NCBI GenBank assembly: GCA_963702595.1
Contig: CAVPDC010000013.1
Span: forward strand, 62,001-126,000
Direction: 5' to 3'
DNA length: 64,000 nucleotides
DNA from: JALORV01 sp963702595
GTDB taxonomy: Bacteria; Pseudomonadota; Gammaproteobacteria; Burkholderiales; Burkholderiaceae_F
Positions 54,856 through 63,902 of this stretch are shown here, one piece after another (the stretch's first letter is position 1; each line of letters opens with the position of its first letter). The position numbers and the translations under genes are program-made. The notes beneath the pieces were generated by a model. That model was not told the origin of the DNA. It did no database searches and was given only the letters and a program-made list of their open reading frames with translations.

Positions 54856-56114
54856 CAGAGAGTCCCTCCTGCTCGCGACCCGGGCTGGAACACCCGCGGT
54901 CCGGCCGCGCCGTCGGCGGCGTTCAGTTGGCGGCCAGTGGCCGTGTGCCCGCGGCGTCGCTGCTCGGCGACCTTGGGTTCGCCAGGCATGCCGACGACCT
55001 TGGCGGCGAGGCCGTCCTTCAGATTGTCGAACTTGGTCGCCAGCACGACGTCCGTCGTACTGAGGCCCGACGTGATCTCGACCAACTGCGCGCGCTCGTC
55101 GCGCCGACCTATGGCCACGTTGCGCCGGGCAAGCTTGCCGTCAGCCAGCACCCAGACATAGTTCTGTCCGGCCTCGGTGCGCAGTGCCGAAAGCGGCAGC
55201 GACGGCGCCTCGGATTCCGGCATCGTCGTCAGGACCACCCGCGCGAACATGCCCGCCTTCAGCAGCGACTCTTCGTTGGGCAATGAAACGTAGATGTTGA
55301 CCGTACGCGTCCCAGTCTCGGTGCTCGGGTTGATGCGATCAACGCGTCCGGCGAAGTGGCGTCCGCCGATGCCCTCGATGTCGACCTGTGCCGGCATGCC
55401 ATTGCGGATCTGCGGCACATCGGACACTGGAACCTGGGCTTGGACCTCGAGTTGCGACAGGTCGACGATCGCCAGCAACGGCGCATCGAATCCCACCTTC
55501 TCGCCAGGCTGCACGTGACGCTTGGCGACCTGGCCGGCAATCGGGGCGCGCACGACCGCATCGTTCATCTGGATCTGGGTCTGTTCAAGCTGGGCACGCG
55601 CCGCCGCCACTGATGCGAGCTGCGCCTGATACGCCGAATCAGCGGTGTCAAAGGCGTTCTGCGAGATGAAGTTCTGCTTCACCAACTGGGCGTTGGCCTG
55701 CCGCGTGCGCTCGGTCGTGGCGAGTTGCGCACGTGCCGACTCCAGCGTCGCGGTCCGCTCGGCGAGCTGTGCTCTCAGCTGTGCCGTATCGAATTCGGCG
55801 ACCGCCTGGCCAACGGCGACACGGTCACCTTCACGCACCAGTACACGCTTGACCTCGGCCGACAGCTTGGCACGCACGGTGGCTTGCGAAACTGCGAGCA
55901 CGCTGCCTGGCACCGTCAGTTCGACAGCCAGCCGCTTCGGCTGCAGCCGCACGACATCCGCCTGGGCGAACTCCAGCGGTGGCCGCTCGCCCTTCTTCGC
56001 GACGCTGTCCGACGGCGGCGTAGAGGTGCGCGACGCGATGACCGCACCGCCCCCAGCCGCCACGGCAGCCACCAGGATTCCGACCAGCCACCAGATCTTT
56101 GCCCGCTTTGTCAT
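54855..56114 (-). CDS. RND efflux periplasmic adaptor (HlyD/AcrA family)
   Basis: 419 residues: N-terminal membrane anchor (WWLVGILVAAVAAGGGAVI), split lipoyl/barrel-sandwich hybrid with SAEVKRVLVREGDRVAVGQ and RAPIAGQVAKRHVQPGEKVG, a coiled-coil hairpin of about 60 residues (LAERTATLESARAQLATTER), then beta-barrel and membrane-proximal parts. It bridges the pump to an outer-membrane channel. It heads the two-gene unit; the pump start overlaps its stop. Confidence 0.92.
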   Translation of the reverse strand: MTKRAKIWWLVGILVAAVAAGGGAVIASRTSTPPSDSVAKKGERPPLEFAQADVVRLQPKRLAVELTVPGSVLAVSQATVRAKLSAEVKRVLVREGDRVAVGQAVAEFDTAQLRAQLAERTATLESARAQLATTERTRQANAQLVKQNFISQNAFDTADSAYQAQLASVAAARAQLEQTQIQMNDAVVRAPIAGQVAKRHVQPGEKVGFDAPLLAIVDLSQLEVQAQVPVSDVPQIRNGMPAQVDIEGIGGRHFAGRVDRINPSTETGTRTVNIYVSLPNEESLLKAGMFARVVLTTMPESEAPSLPLSALRTEAGQNYVWVLADGKLARRNVAIGRRDERAQLVEITSGLSTTDVVLATKFDNLKDGLAAKVVGMPGEPKVAEQRRRGHTATGRQLNAADGAAGPRVFQPGSRAGGTL

Positions 56115-56207
56115 TCTTTCCCCCCAGGGTGCGGCCGGGTCGCCGGGTAGGCGCCACTCGCCAGCGCAGGTTCGTGGCCTGCGGGCCGTCTATTTGCGTG
56201 GGAGCGG

Positions 56208-56235
56208 ATTATCCGCGCGCGGCGCGCATTGTCGC
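56208..56235 (-). promoter_or_regulatory. Possible promoter of the efflux operon
   Basis: On the minus strand: -35 GCGACA (complement of 56230-56235), 16-bp spacer, -10 GATAAT (complement of 56208-56213). It lies about 95 bp ahead of the adaptor start, in the 237-bp spacer after ntrC. Confidence 0.35.
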
Positions 56236-56351
56236 CCGGCGTGCGACGAATTGCAGTCAGCCGCGACGAAACGCAGATCGCATGGACGAAGCGCGCCCCC
56301 GGGCGGTCGCGCCGGCTGCGTGACGCGCCGACCCGCCCGGCAGCCGCCGGC

Positions 56352-57800
56352 TCAGTCTTCCAGCTGCAGTTCCTGGATCTTGCGCGTGATCGTGTTGCGG
56401 CCGACGCCCAGCCGGGTGGCGGCATCGATGCGTCGACCGTGCGTGTGCTTCAGGGCGGTGCGTATGACCGCCGCCTCGAAGTCCCGCGCCAAGGTGTCCA
56501 TGACGTCCGGCACGCCCTCGTGCAGGCGGCGCTCGACCTCGGCGACCAGCGAGTCGGTCCAGGTGCCGCCGGCGGTCGACCGGGGCATGGGCGCTGTGAC
56601 CGACGCCGTCGGCGTGTCGGCCCGCGCCAGAGCCGGTGCCGCGGCCTGCTGCTGGCGCATTTCCACCGGCAGATCTTCGACCTTGACCACCTGAGCCGGC
56701 GCCAGCACCGTGAGCCAGTGGCACAGGTTCTCCAGCTGCCGCACGTTGCCGGGAAACGGCTGCTGGCTGATGAAGCGCATCGCCTCGTCCGAGATGCGCT
56801 TCGGCTCCACGCCGAGCTCCTGCGCACTTTTCAGCAGGAAATGGCGCGCCAACAATGGGATGTCGTCGCTGCGCTCGCGCAGCGCCGGCAACCGCAACCG
56901 TATGACGTTCAGCCGGTGATAGAGGTCCTCGCGGAACAGACCCTGGCGCACCCGTTCCTCGAGGTTCTGATGCGTAGCAGCAATCACGCGGACGTCGGCC
57001 TTGATCGGCTGATGGCCACCGACGCGGTAATAAAAGCCGTCGGACAGCACGCGCAGCAGGCGCGTCTGCAGTTCCGCGGGCATGTCGCCGATTTCGTCGA
57101 GGAAGAGCGTTCCGCCTTCGGCCTGCTCGAAGCGTCCGCGGCGCATCGCCTGTGCACCCGTGAAGGCACCGCGTTCGTGGCCGAACAGTTCGCTTTCCAT
57201 CAGGTCGCGCGGAATCGCGGCCATGTTCAGCGCGATGAACGGCGCTTCGACGCGCGGGCTGTGCTTGTGCAGCGCGCGCGCCACGACTTCCTTGCCGCTG
57301 CCGGATTCGCCGGTCAGCAGCACGGTAACGTTGGACTGGCTCAGACGGCCGATCGCACGGAACACGTCCTGCATCGCCGGCGCCTGGCCCAGGATCTCGG
57401 GAACTTCGCCCAGCGCTTCGTCTGCCGTCGACTCGCGCACGCTCTCGTCCACGGCGCGCCGGATCAGCTCGACGGCCTTGTCGACATCGAACGGCTTCGG
57501 CAGATATTCGAAGGCGCCGCCCTGGAACGCCGAAACGGCGCTTTCCAGGTCAGAGAACGCCGTCATCACGATGACCGGAAGCGCTGGATGTTTCCGCTTG
57601 ACCTCGCGCAGCAGTTCGATGCCGCTGCGGCCTGGCATACGGATGTCGGAGATCAGTACCTGTGGGCTGTCGTGCTCCAGTTCGGTGAGCACGTCCTGCG
57701 CCGTGCCAAAGGCCTTGCAAGGAAGGTTCTCGCGCGCGAGGGCCTTTTCCAGTACCCAGCGTATCGATCGATCGTCGTCAACGATCCAGATTGGTTTCAT
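56352..57800 (-). CDS. ntrC: Nitrogen regulation response regulator NtrC (NR-I)
   Basis: Sigma-54 activator that turns on glnA and other nitrogen genes. 482 residues: receiver domain (MKPIWIVDDDRSIRWVLEKA; phospho-Asp in VLISDIRMPGRSG), AAA+ domain with GESGSGKEVVARALHKHS (Walker A), the sigma-54 contact loop GAFTGAQ, and DEIGDMPAELQTRLLRVL, and a Fis-type HTH at the end (ATRLGVGRNTITRKIQEL). It overlaps ntrB by 4 bp. Three matching NtrC boxes occur upstream of glnA, which shows the circuit within this window. Confidence 0.96.
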   Translation of the reverse strand: MKPIWIVDDDRSIRWVLEKALARENLPCKAFGTAQDVLTELEHDSPQVLISDIRMPGRSGIELLREVKRKHPALPVIVMTAFSDLESAVSAFQGGAFEYLPKPFDVDKAVELIRRAVDESVRESTADEALGEVPEILGQAPAMQDVFRAIGRLSQSNVTVLLTGESGSGKEVVARALHKHSPRVEAPFIALNMAAIPRDLMESELFGHERGAFTGAQAMRRGRFEQAEGGTLFLDEIGDMPAELQTRLLRVLSDGFYYRVGGHQPIKADVRVIAATHQNLEERVRQGLFREDLYHRLNVIRLRLPALRERSDDIPLLARHFLLKSAQELGVEPKRISDEAMRFISQQPFPGNVRQLENLCHWLTVLAPAQVVKVEDLPVEMRQQQAAAPALARADTPTASVTAPMPRSTAGGTWTDSLVAEVERRLHEGVPDVMDTLARDFEAAVIRTALKHTHGRRIDAATRLGVGRNTITRKIQELQLED

Positions 57801-58882
57801 GGCAGCGGTATCAGGATTCGAAAGTCGGTGCGGCCCGGACGGCTGTCCACCTCGATGATGCCGTCGTGCTGCTGGATGAAGGTCTGCGCGAGAGTGAGCC
57901 CGAGGCCGGTGCCATCCTCGCGGCCGGATACCAGCGGAAAGAAGATTCGGTCCTTGATGTCATTGGGTACGCCTGGTCCGTTGTCGATGACATGCAAGTC
58001 CAGTGCCAAGCGGTGACGGGAACGCGCAATCGTCACCTGCCGAGCAACGCGCGTGCGCAGGGTGATCAGCGCATCGCCCGCCGCGATCCGGGATTCGAGC
58101 GCCTGCGCGGCGTTGCGCACGATATTGAGCAACGCCTGGATCAGCTGCTCGCGGTCGCCGCGGAAGTCCGGCACGCTGGCGTCGTAGTCGCGTTCGATGG
58201 TGAGCCCGCGCGGAAACTCCGCCAGGGTGACCATGCGCACTCGCTCGCAAACCTCGTGGATGTTGAGCTCGGCGATGACGCGCGGAGAGCGGTGCGGTGC
58301 GAGCAATCGATCGACCAGTGCCTGCAGGCGGTCCGCCTCGGCGATGATGACCCGCGTGTACTCGCGCTGCTCGGGAGACGCCAGCTCAGCGTCGAGCAGT
58401 TGCGCGGCGCCACGAACTCCCCCGAGCGGATTCTTGATCTCGTGGGCAAGATTGCGTAGCAGCTGCCGATTGGCCTCGGACAGGCCGAGCTGGCGCTCTT
58501 CGCGATCGACCTTGAGCTGCTGCTCGATCTCGGAGATTTCGAGTACCAGCGGGGTGCTCGAACCGTACTGAGCCGTTGCAGTCACGCGCACAGGCACTGG
58601 ATCGCGCCCGAACCGCTTCAGTTCCAGCACCTGCCGGCGCTCTCCGAACGTGTTGGTGCGGGCGTCGGAGACCAGTTGTTGCATCTGCAGTTCATCGCCG
58701 ATCACGCGTTCGGCCGACTGGCCCAGCAGGTTCTTGCGCGACATCCCCAGCAGAAGTTCGGCGGCCTGGTTCACGTGCACGATGCGCGCCGCCTGCCCGA
58801 GCACGATGACGGCGGTCGACAGCAGGTCGAGCCCTTCGAATTGCTCCTCAACCACGGAATCGTGGTGGACCGCCGCGGTCAT
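57797..58882 (-). CDS. ntrB: Nitrogen regulation sensor kinase NtrB (NR-II)
   Basis: PII-controlled kinase/phosphatase of NtrC. 361 residues, soluble: PAS domain (STAVIVLGQAARIVHVNQAA), H-box LRNLAHEIKNPLGGVRGAAQ with the phosphorylated His, N-box ALLNIVRNAAQAL, and G-box VSGREDGTGLGLTLAQTF. ATG 58882 is chosen because GGAGG is then about 9 bp away; GTG 58891 would touch the ribosome site. Confidence 0.96.
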   Translation of the reverse strand: MTAAVHHDSVVEEQFEGLDLLSTAVIVLGQAARIVHVNQAAELLLGMSRKNLLGQSAERVIGDELQMQQLVSDARTNTFGERRQVLELKRFGRDPVPVRVTATAQYGSSTPLVLEISEIEQQLKVDREERQLGLSEANRQLLRNLAHEIKNPLGGVRGAAQLLDAELASPEQREYTRVIIAEADRLQALVDRLLAPHRSPRVIAELNIHEVCERVRMVTLAEFPRGLTIERDYDASVPDFRGDREQLIQALLNIVRNAAQALESRIAAGDALITLRTRVARQVTIARSRHRLALDLHVIDNGPGVPNDIKDRIFFPLVSGREDGTGLGLTLAQTFIQQHDGIIEVDSRPGRTDFRILIPLP

Positions 58883-58942
58883 GGCGACCACCCTCCGCCC
58901 CCGTCGCGCTCAAGCCGGACGGGGAGGAGAACGAGAAAGAAC

Positions 58943-59458
58943 TTACTGCGTTCGGAGCAGTGCGATTTCGCGGCGCAGTGCGCCAACGTTGGTCTCAACG
59001 CGCGCGATGTCCTCGCGCAGGCGCTGGATCCGCTCCTGGTAGAGCGCGAAATTGCGCTCGTCACCGCGCCGCTCCGGCTCGCCGTTGTTGAACTCGGTGC
59101 GCAGCCGCGTGAGGCGATCTTCCTCGGCCTTCAGTTCGTCCTCGAGGATGCGGCGCCGGTCGCTGTCGCGTGTGCGCTGGGTATCGCGATCGACTCGTGG
59201 AAACGAGGCGGGCGACACCGAAGCGCGCTCCTCGACCGCCGACTGCATCGCGCTGCGCCCGGCCGGCAACCGCGGTGCCGGCATCGACAGCACCGGACCG
59301 ACGTCCACCCGTTTGCAGCCCTTGCCCGTGCCGACATTCTGGTAGGACTTGTTGCCCTGTTCGTCGACGCACAGGTAGATGTCGGAGGACTGAGCGAACG
59401 CGGCCAATGGCGCGGCCACACCGAACGACAGCAGGACACTCGAGACCATGCGCTTCAA
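58943..59458 (-). CDS. Exported DUF4124 protein with C-terminal coiled coil
   Basis: 171 residues: signal peptide (MKRMVSSVLLSFGVAAPLAAFA), DUF4124 module (IYLCVDEQGNKSYQNVGTGK) with two cysteines, and a charged coiled coil (LEDELKAEEDRLTRLRTEF, then LYQERIQRLREDIARVE). The TTG start at 59458 is favoured because GGAGG lies 5 bp before it, whereas ATG 59449 is 14 bp away. It lies inside the glnA-ntrBC operon, an odd place for an envelope protein. Function unknown. Confidence 0.82.
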   Translation of the reverse strand: MKRMVSSVLLSFGVAAPLAAFAQSSDIYLCVDEQGNKSYQNVGTGKGCKRVDVGPVLSMPAPRLPAGRSAMQSAVEERASVSPASFPRVDRDTQRTRDSDRRRILEDELKAEEDRLTRLRTEFNNGEPERRGDERNFALYQERIQRLREDIARVETNVGALRREIALLRTQ

Positions 59459-59590
59459 AGGCGCCTCCGGCAGGGCACAGACATCGCGCAGTGTACGGCA
59501 GCATCACTGCCGAAATCGGCGCAAGTGCCGGCCCTTCCACGCTCAGTTCCCGCATTCTGGGGACACTCAATTCATCCGTCAGGGGTGGAA

Positions 59591-59615
59591 GCAAACAGGG
59601 GCGGTTGCCCGCCCC
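59591..59615 (-). terminator. Hairpin terminator after glnA
   Basis: A 7-bp GC stem (GGGGCGG 59598-59604 with CCGCCCC 59609-59615, loop TTGC), followed on the minus strand by TGTTTGC. It lies 25 bp past the glnA stop and could attenuate transcription into DUF4124-ntrBC, giving more GlnA than NtrBC. Confidence 0.6.
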
Positions 59616-59639
59616 CGTCCGCCTGCGTCACCGGGCGCG

Positions 59640-61052
59640 TTACGACCCGTAGTACATGTCGAATTCGACCGGGTGCGTCGTCATCCGGAAGCGCGTGACC
59701 TCGTCCATCTTCAATGCAATGTAGGCGTCGATCAGGTCGTTGCTGAAGACGCCGCCGCGCGTCAGGAACTCGCGGTCCTTGTCGAGATACTCGAGCGCCT
59801 GGTCCAGCGACGAGCACACGGTCGGGATCTTCGCGTCCTCTTCCGGCGGCAGGTCGTACAGGTTCTTGTCGGCGGCCTCTCCCGGGTGGATCTTGTTCTG
59901 CACGCCGTCGAGGCCGGCCATCAGCATCGCGGCGAACGCGAGGTACGGATTGGCGGTCGGATCCGGGAAGCGCACTTCGATGCGACGTCCCTTCGGGTTG
60001 CTGACATAGGGAATGCGGATCGACGCCGAGCGGTTGCGGGCGGAATACGCGAGCTTGACCGGTGCCTCGAATCCCGGCACCAGCCGCTTGTAGCTATTGG
60101 TGCCCGGATTGGTGATCGCATTCAGCGAGCGCGCGTGCTTGATGATGCCGCCGATGTAATACAGCGCAAAGTCCGAGAGCCCGCCGTAGCCGTTGCCGGC
60201 GAACAGGTTCGTGCCGTCCTTCCACACCGACTGGTGTACGTGCATGCCCGAACCGTTATCGCCAACTATGGGCTTCGGCATGAAGGTCGCCGTCTTGCCG
60301 TAACTCGCTGCGACGTTCCAGATCGTGTACTTCATGATCTGCAGCCAGTCGGCGCGCTTCACCAGTGTGGAGAACTTGGTGCCGATTTCGCACTGGCCCG
60401 GCGCTGCGACTTCGTGGTGATGCACTTCGACTTCGACACCCTGCTGGTCGAGCAGCAGGCACATCTCGGAGCGGATGTCCTGCATGGAGTCGGTCGGCGG
60501 GACGGGGAAGTACCCGCCCTTGACCGGCGGACGGTGAGCCAGATTGCCGGCTTCGTATTCGATGCCGGTGGACCACGGCGCTTCCTCGGACTTGATTCTG
60601 ACGTGGCAACCCGACATGTCGACGTTCCATGTCACGCTGTCGAAGATGAAGAACTCGGGCTCGGGACCGAAGTAGGCCGTGTCGCCGACGCCGGTCGACT
60701 TCAGGTAGGCCTCGGCGCGCCTCGCGAGCGAGCGCGGGTCACGGTCGTAGCCCTTGCCGGTGGACGGTTCGACAACGTCACAGGTGATGATGAGCGTGTT
60801 CTCCTCACGGAAGGGATCCATGCGCGCCGTGGTCGGATCCGGCATCAGCAGCATGTCGGAGGCTTCGATGCCCTTCCAGCCCGCGATCGACGAGCCGTCG
60901 AATGCGTGACCGTGCTCGAACTTGTCTTCCTCGAACGCCTTGGCCGGCACGGAGACGTGCTGTTCCTTGCCCTTCGTATCGGTAAACCGCAGATCAACGA
61001 ACAGTGCTTCGTTGTCCGTGATCATCTTTATGACGTCCTTGGCCGTCGCCAT
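59640..61052 (-). CDS. glnA: Glutamine synthetase, type I
   Basis: ATP-dependent synthesis of glutamine from glutamate and ammonia, in a dodecamer. 470 residues, typical of GSI-beta. Markers: FDGSSIAGWKGIEASDM, PEPEFFIFD, the metal ligands in VEVHHHEVAAPGQCE, GDNGSGMHVHQS, and the adenylylation site Tyr in KNLYDLPPEE near residue 397. The ATG at 61052 follows GGAGAG. Control is through a sigma-54 promoter and three NtrC sites upstream. Confidence 0.98.
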   Translation of the reverse strand: MATAKDVIKMITDNEALFVDLRFTDTKGKEQHVSVPAKAFEEDKFEHGHAFDGSSIAGWKGIEASDMLLMPDPTTARMDPFREENTLIITCDVVEPSTGKGYDRDPRSLARRAEAYLKSTGVGDTAYFGPEPEFFIFDSVTWNVDMSGCHVRIKSEEAPWSTGIEYEAGNLAHRPPVKGGYFPVPPTDSMQDIRSEMCLLLDQQGVEVEVHHHEVAAPGQCEIGTKFSTLVKRADWLQIMKYTIWNVAASYGKTATFMPKPIVGDNGSGMHVHQSVWKDGTNLFAGNGYGGLSDFALYYIGGIIKHARSLNAITNPGTNSYKRLVPGFEAPVKLAYSARNRSASIRIPYVSNPKGRRIEVRFPDPTANPYLAFAAMLMAGLDGVQNKIHPGEAADKNLYDLPPEEDAKIPTVCSSLDQALEYLDKDREFLTRGGVFSNDLIDAYIALKMDEVTRFRMTTHPVEFDMYYGS

Positions 61053-61132
61053 TCTTTCTCTCCGTTCGCTCATGGTTGAAATGACTCCCTGGACGGCATG
61101 GCTTCGCCCTCCGGGAACTGATGCACCGCAAC

Positions 61133-61147
61133 GCACGAACTATGCCA
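61133..61147 (-). promoter_or_regulatory. Sigma-54 (-24/-12) promoter of glnA
   Basis: On the minus strand the site reads TGGCATAGTTCGTGC: GG and GC separated by exactly 10 bp, with TGGCA matching the -24 element and a one-base mismatch in the -12 TTGC. It predicts a start near 61122 and a 70-nt leader. Confidence 0.75.
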
Positions 61148-61245
61148 AAACCCGAAGGCGGCCACTTTGCGCTGCACTAGCCTTGTGCGACATGGCCTTA
61201 GCGTGCCGCAATCCGTCGCTCGCCGCCCGAGACCGGTCGAATCGG

Positions 61246-61302
61246 CGCACCCCATTTGTGCAATAGCACCACGGCGGTGCAATTATGCACCCACTTGGTG
61301 TT
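61246..61302 (-). promoter_or_regulatory. Three tandem NtrC-binding sites upstream of glnA
   Basis: Each matches TGCACC-N5-GGTGCA. On the minus strand, in order from far to near: AACACC-N5-GGTGCA (61302-61286), TGCACC-N5-GGTGCT (61281-61265), TGCACA-N5-GGTGCG (61262-61246). Centres are 21 and 19 bp apart, so all lie on one face of the helix, about 130-170 bp from the predicted start. The farthest touches the hemW stop codon. Confidence 0.8.
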
Positions 61303-62542
61303 ATGGTGCCGCGTCGGCAAGAAAACTGGACTGGAGATCGGAAAGGAAGCGCCGCCCAAGCGCTGTCGGCGTCCAATGCCGGTAGTCGGCCGTCAGCAGG
61401 CCGCGCGCCTCGGCCGCGTCGAGACGCGCCTGGATCGCCGTGGGCGGCAATCCGGTCCGTTCGGTGAACCAGTGGCTCGGAACGCCTTCGGCCAGCCGCA
61501 TTGCGTTCAACATGAACTCAAACGGGAGCTCCTCCCGCGCGACCTCGGTCGACTCCGCGACGAACTCGCCTCTGGCAGCGTGCCGCAGGTAGCTCGTCGG
61601 CTGACGAAATCGTACCTGGCGCACGATTCGATGCGGGAACGATATCTTCGAATGTGCACCCGGCCCGACGCCGAGGTAGTCGCCAAAGCCCCAGTAGTTC
61701 AAGTTGTGCCGACACTCCCGGCCCGGCCGTGCGTAGGCGGAGATTTCGTAGTGGCGATAACCGGCCACCGCTGCTTGCTCGTCGATCCAGTCCTGCATCT
61801 CAGCAACCATGTCCTCATCCGGCAACGGCGGCGGGAACTTGGCGAACTCCGTGTTCTGTTCGAGCGTCAGCTGATAGAGCGAAAGGTGTGGCGGGGCGAT
61901 GTCCAGGGCGAGCGCGATGTCGTCCTGCGCCTCGCGCAACGTTTGCTGCGGCAGGCCGTACATCAGGTCCAGGTTGAAGTTGTCGAAGTGCCGCTGGGCA
62001 AATTCGACCGCGCGCAGCGCCTGGTCCCTGTCGTGTATGCGGCCGAGCGCTTGCAGCTTCGCTGCGCTGAAGCTCTGGATGCCGAGCGAGAGCCGATTGA
62101 CCCCGGCCCTGCGGAAGGAGGCAAATCGGTCAGCCTCAGCCGTGCCGGGGTTGGCCTCCAGCGTGATCTCGCAGTCGGCCTCGAGCTGCAGCAGCGCTCG
62201 CACGTCGGACAGCATAGTTTCGACCGCCGCGCCGCTCAGCAGGCTCGGCGTTCCGCCACCGACGAACACGCTGACGATGCGACGCCCCCAGATCAGGGGC
62301 AGCGCGGACTCGATGTCGGCACGCAGCGCGCGCAGGTATTCGGCTTCCGGAATCACCGCAACGCCGCCGTCCGGTTCGTGCGAGTTGAAATCGCAGTACG
62401 GACACTTGCGCACACACCATGGGAAGTGCACGTAGAGCGACAGCGGTGGGAGTGACGGCAGATTCAAGGACCCGGGCCGCAGGTAGGTCTGAACGTCTGA
62501 CGCAGGTGCGACGCCTGCCGGAACGATCGGGATCAGGCCCAT
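61301..62542 (-). CDS. hemW: Radical SAM heme chaperone HemW
   Basis: 413 residues of the HemN-like/HemW group. The radical SAM cluster motif is CVRKCPYCDFN, followed by FVGGGTPSLLSG, LEANPGTAE, RLSLGIQSF, and the HemN C-terminal domain with HNLNYWGFGDYLGVGPGAHS. HemW inserts heme into respiratory enzymes; it is not a coproporphyrinogen oxidase, which requires an extra N-terminal part absent here. ATG 62542 gives MGLIPIVPAG. It lies 16 bp after rdgB in one operon. Confidence 0.93.
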   Translation of the reverse strand: MGLIPIVPAGVAPASDVQTYLRPGSLNLPSLPPLSLYVHFPWCVRKCPYCDFNSHEPDGGVAVIPEAEYLRALRADIESALPLIWGRRIVSVFVGGGTPSLLSGAAVETMLSDVRALLQLEADCEITLEANPGTAEADRFASFRRAGVNRLSLGIQSFSAAKLQALGRIHDRDQALRAVEFAQRHFDNFNLDLMYGLPQQTLREAQDDIALALDIAPPHLSLYQLTLEQNTEFAKFPPPLPDEDMVAEMQDWIDEQAAVAGYRHYEISAYARPGRECRHNLNYWGFGDYLGVGPGAHSKISFPHRIVRQVRFRQPTSYLRHAARGEFVAESTEVAREELPFEFMLNAMRLAEGVPSHWFTERTGLPPTAIQARLDAAEARGLLTADYRHWTPTALGRRFLSDLQSSFLADAAP

Positions 62543-62558
62543 CGCACAGCTCCTGAGC

Positions 62559-63152
62559 CTACGTCCACGCCGCGAAACGGCGCGCCAACTCCCGCATGGC
62601 CTGCCCGCGGTGGCTGACGCGGTTCTTCTCATGTGGCGTGAGTTCGGCGGCCGTGCGCCCGAGCTCCGGCAACAGGAACAGCGGGTCGTAGCCGAACCCG
62701 CCCGCACCACGCGGTTGCGTGATGATGGCGCCGGACCATCGCGCCTCGGCAATCAGCGGCTCCGGATCGTCCGCCGAAGCAATGGCCACGAGTACGCAGG
62801 TGTAGTGCGCGCGGCGCTCTGCCTGGCCGTGCATACGGCGCAACAGCTCCGCGTTGTTCGAGTCATCGTCGGCATTGGGCCCGGAAAACCGCGCCGAATG
62901 CACACCCGGGGCACCCTGCAAGGCGGCCACGCAGAGACCCGAATCGTCTGCCAGCGCCGACAGACCGCTGTGTACCGCCGCGTGACGCGCCTTCGCGAGC
63001 GCGTTCTCGACGAAGGTCAGGTGCGGCTCCTCCGCGGCCTCGATTCCAAGCTCGCCCTGCGCGATGACGGTGAAATCGAGGTCGGCGAGCAGTTCCCGGA
63101 ATTCGCGCAACTTGCCCGCATTCGACGACGCAAGAACAATGCGACGCGTCAT
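62559..63152 (-). CDS. rdgB: dITP/XTP pyrophosphatase
   Basis: House-cleaning NTPase that removes ITP, dITP and XTP. 197 residues: IVLASSNAGKLREFRELLAD (nucleotide site), TFVENALAKARHAA, ALADDSGLCVAALQGAPGVH, GGFGYDPLFLLPE, and HEKNRVSHRGQAMREL. It overlaps rph by 4 bp. Confidence 0.96.
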   Translation of the reverse strand: MTRRIVLASSNAGKLREFRELLADLDFTVIAQGELGIEAAEEPHLTFVENALAKARHAAVHSGLSALADDSGLCVAALQGAPGVHSARFSGPNADDDSNNAELLRRMHGQAERRAHYTCVLVAIASADDPEPLIAEARWSGAIITQPRGAGGFGYDPLFLLPELGRTAAELTPHEKNRVSHRGQAMRELARRFAAWT

Positions 63153-63892
63153 GCTTCGCCGAGTACGTGCTTCTGCGCGGCGATGAGTTCCGCACCGCCC
63201 TTGCGCGCGAGCGCCATCATGGCCGCCATCTGGGCTTCGGTGAATGGCTCGCCCTCTGCCGTGCCCTGCACCTCGACAAAGCCGCCGCGTCCTGTCATCA
63301 CGACGTTCATGTCTGTTTCGCAGGTCGAGTCCTCGGCGTAGTCCAGGTCGAGTACCGGGACATGGCGATAGACGCCGACCGACACGGCGGCCACGTAATC
63401 ACGCACCGGCAGGTTTTCAATCATGCCGCGCTCGCGCAACCAGCGCGCCGCGTCGACCGCTGCGACGTAGCCACCCGTGATCGCGGCCGTGCGTGTTCCG
63501 CCGTCCGCCTGAATGACGTCGCAATCGATGTGCAGCGTCCGCTCGCCGAGGATCTTCAGATCGAACACGGCGCGCAGGCTGCGTCCGATCAGGCGCTGGA
63601 TCTCCTGCGTGCGCCCGCTCTGCTTGCCGCGTGCCGCCTCTCGGTCCGAGCGCGTGTTGGTCGCGCGCGGAAGCATGCCGTACTCGGCCGTCAGCCAGCC
63701 TTCGCCCTTGCCTTTCAGGAAGCCTGGCACCTTCTCCTCGACGCTCGCGGTGCAGATCACTTGCGTGTCGCCGAACTCGACCAGCACGGAGCCCTCGGCA
63801 TGCTTTGTGTAGCGGCGTGTGAGGCGCACTGCGCGCAATTCGTCGGGCCGGCGCCCGCTGGGCCGGGCGGAGGTATCGACAACTGTAGACAT
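63149..63892 (-). CDS. rph: Ribonuclease PH
   Basis: Phosphorolytic 3'-5' exoribonuclease for tRNA maturation. 247 residues: RPDELRAVRLTRRYTKHAEG, VEFGDTQVICTASVEEKVP, GWLTAEYGMLPRATNTR, EIQRLIGRSLRAVFD, and DCDVIQADGGTRTAAITG, all family hallmarks. It heads the rph-rdgB-hemW operon. There is no clear ribosome site before the ATG at 63892, and a long inverted repeat lies directly upstream. Confidence 0.97.
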   Translation of the reverse strand: MSTVVDTSARPSGRRPDELRAVRLTRRYTKHAEGSVLVEFGDTQVICTASVEEKVPGFLKGKGEGWLTAEYGMLPRATNTRSDREAARGKQSGRTQEIQRLIGRSLRAVFDLKILGERTLHIDCDVIQADGGTRTAAITGGYVAAVDAARWLRERGMIENLPVRDYVAAVSVGVYRHVPVLDLDYAEDSTCETDMNVVMTGRGGFVEVQGTAEGEPFTEAQMAAMMALARKGGAELIAAQKHVLGEA

Positions 63893-63902
63893 GGGAGTTA
63901 AG

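Noticed and set aside
59448..61079. A 543-codon open frame on the plus strand opposite glnA
   Set aside because: It is the antisense shadow of glnA; composition is His/Arg-rich without any family motif.
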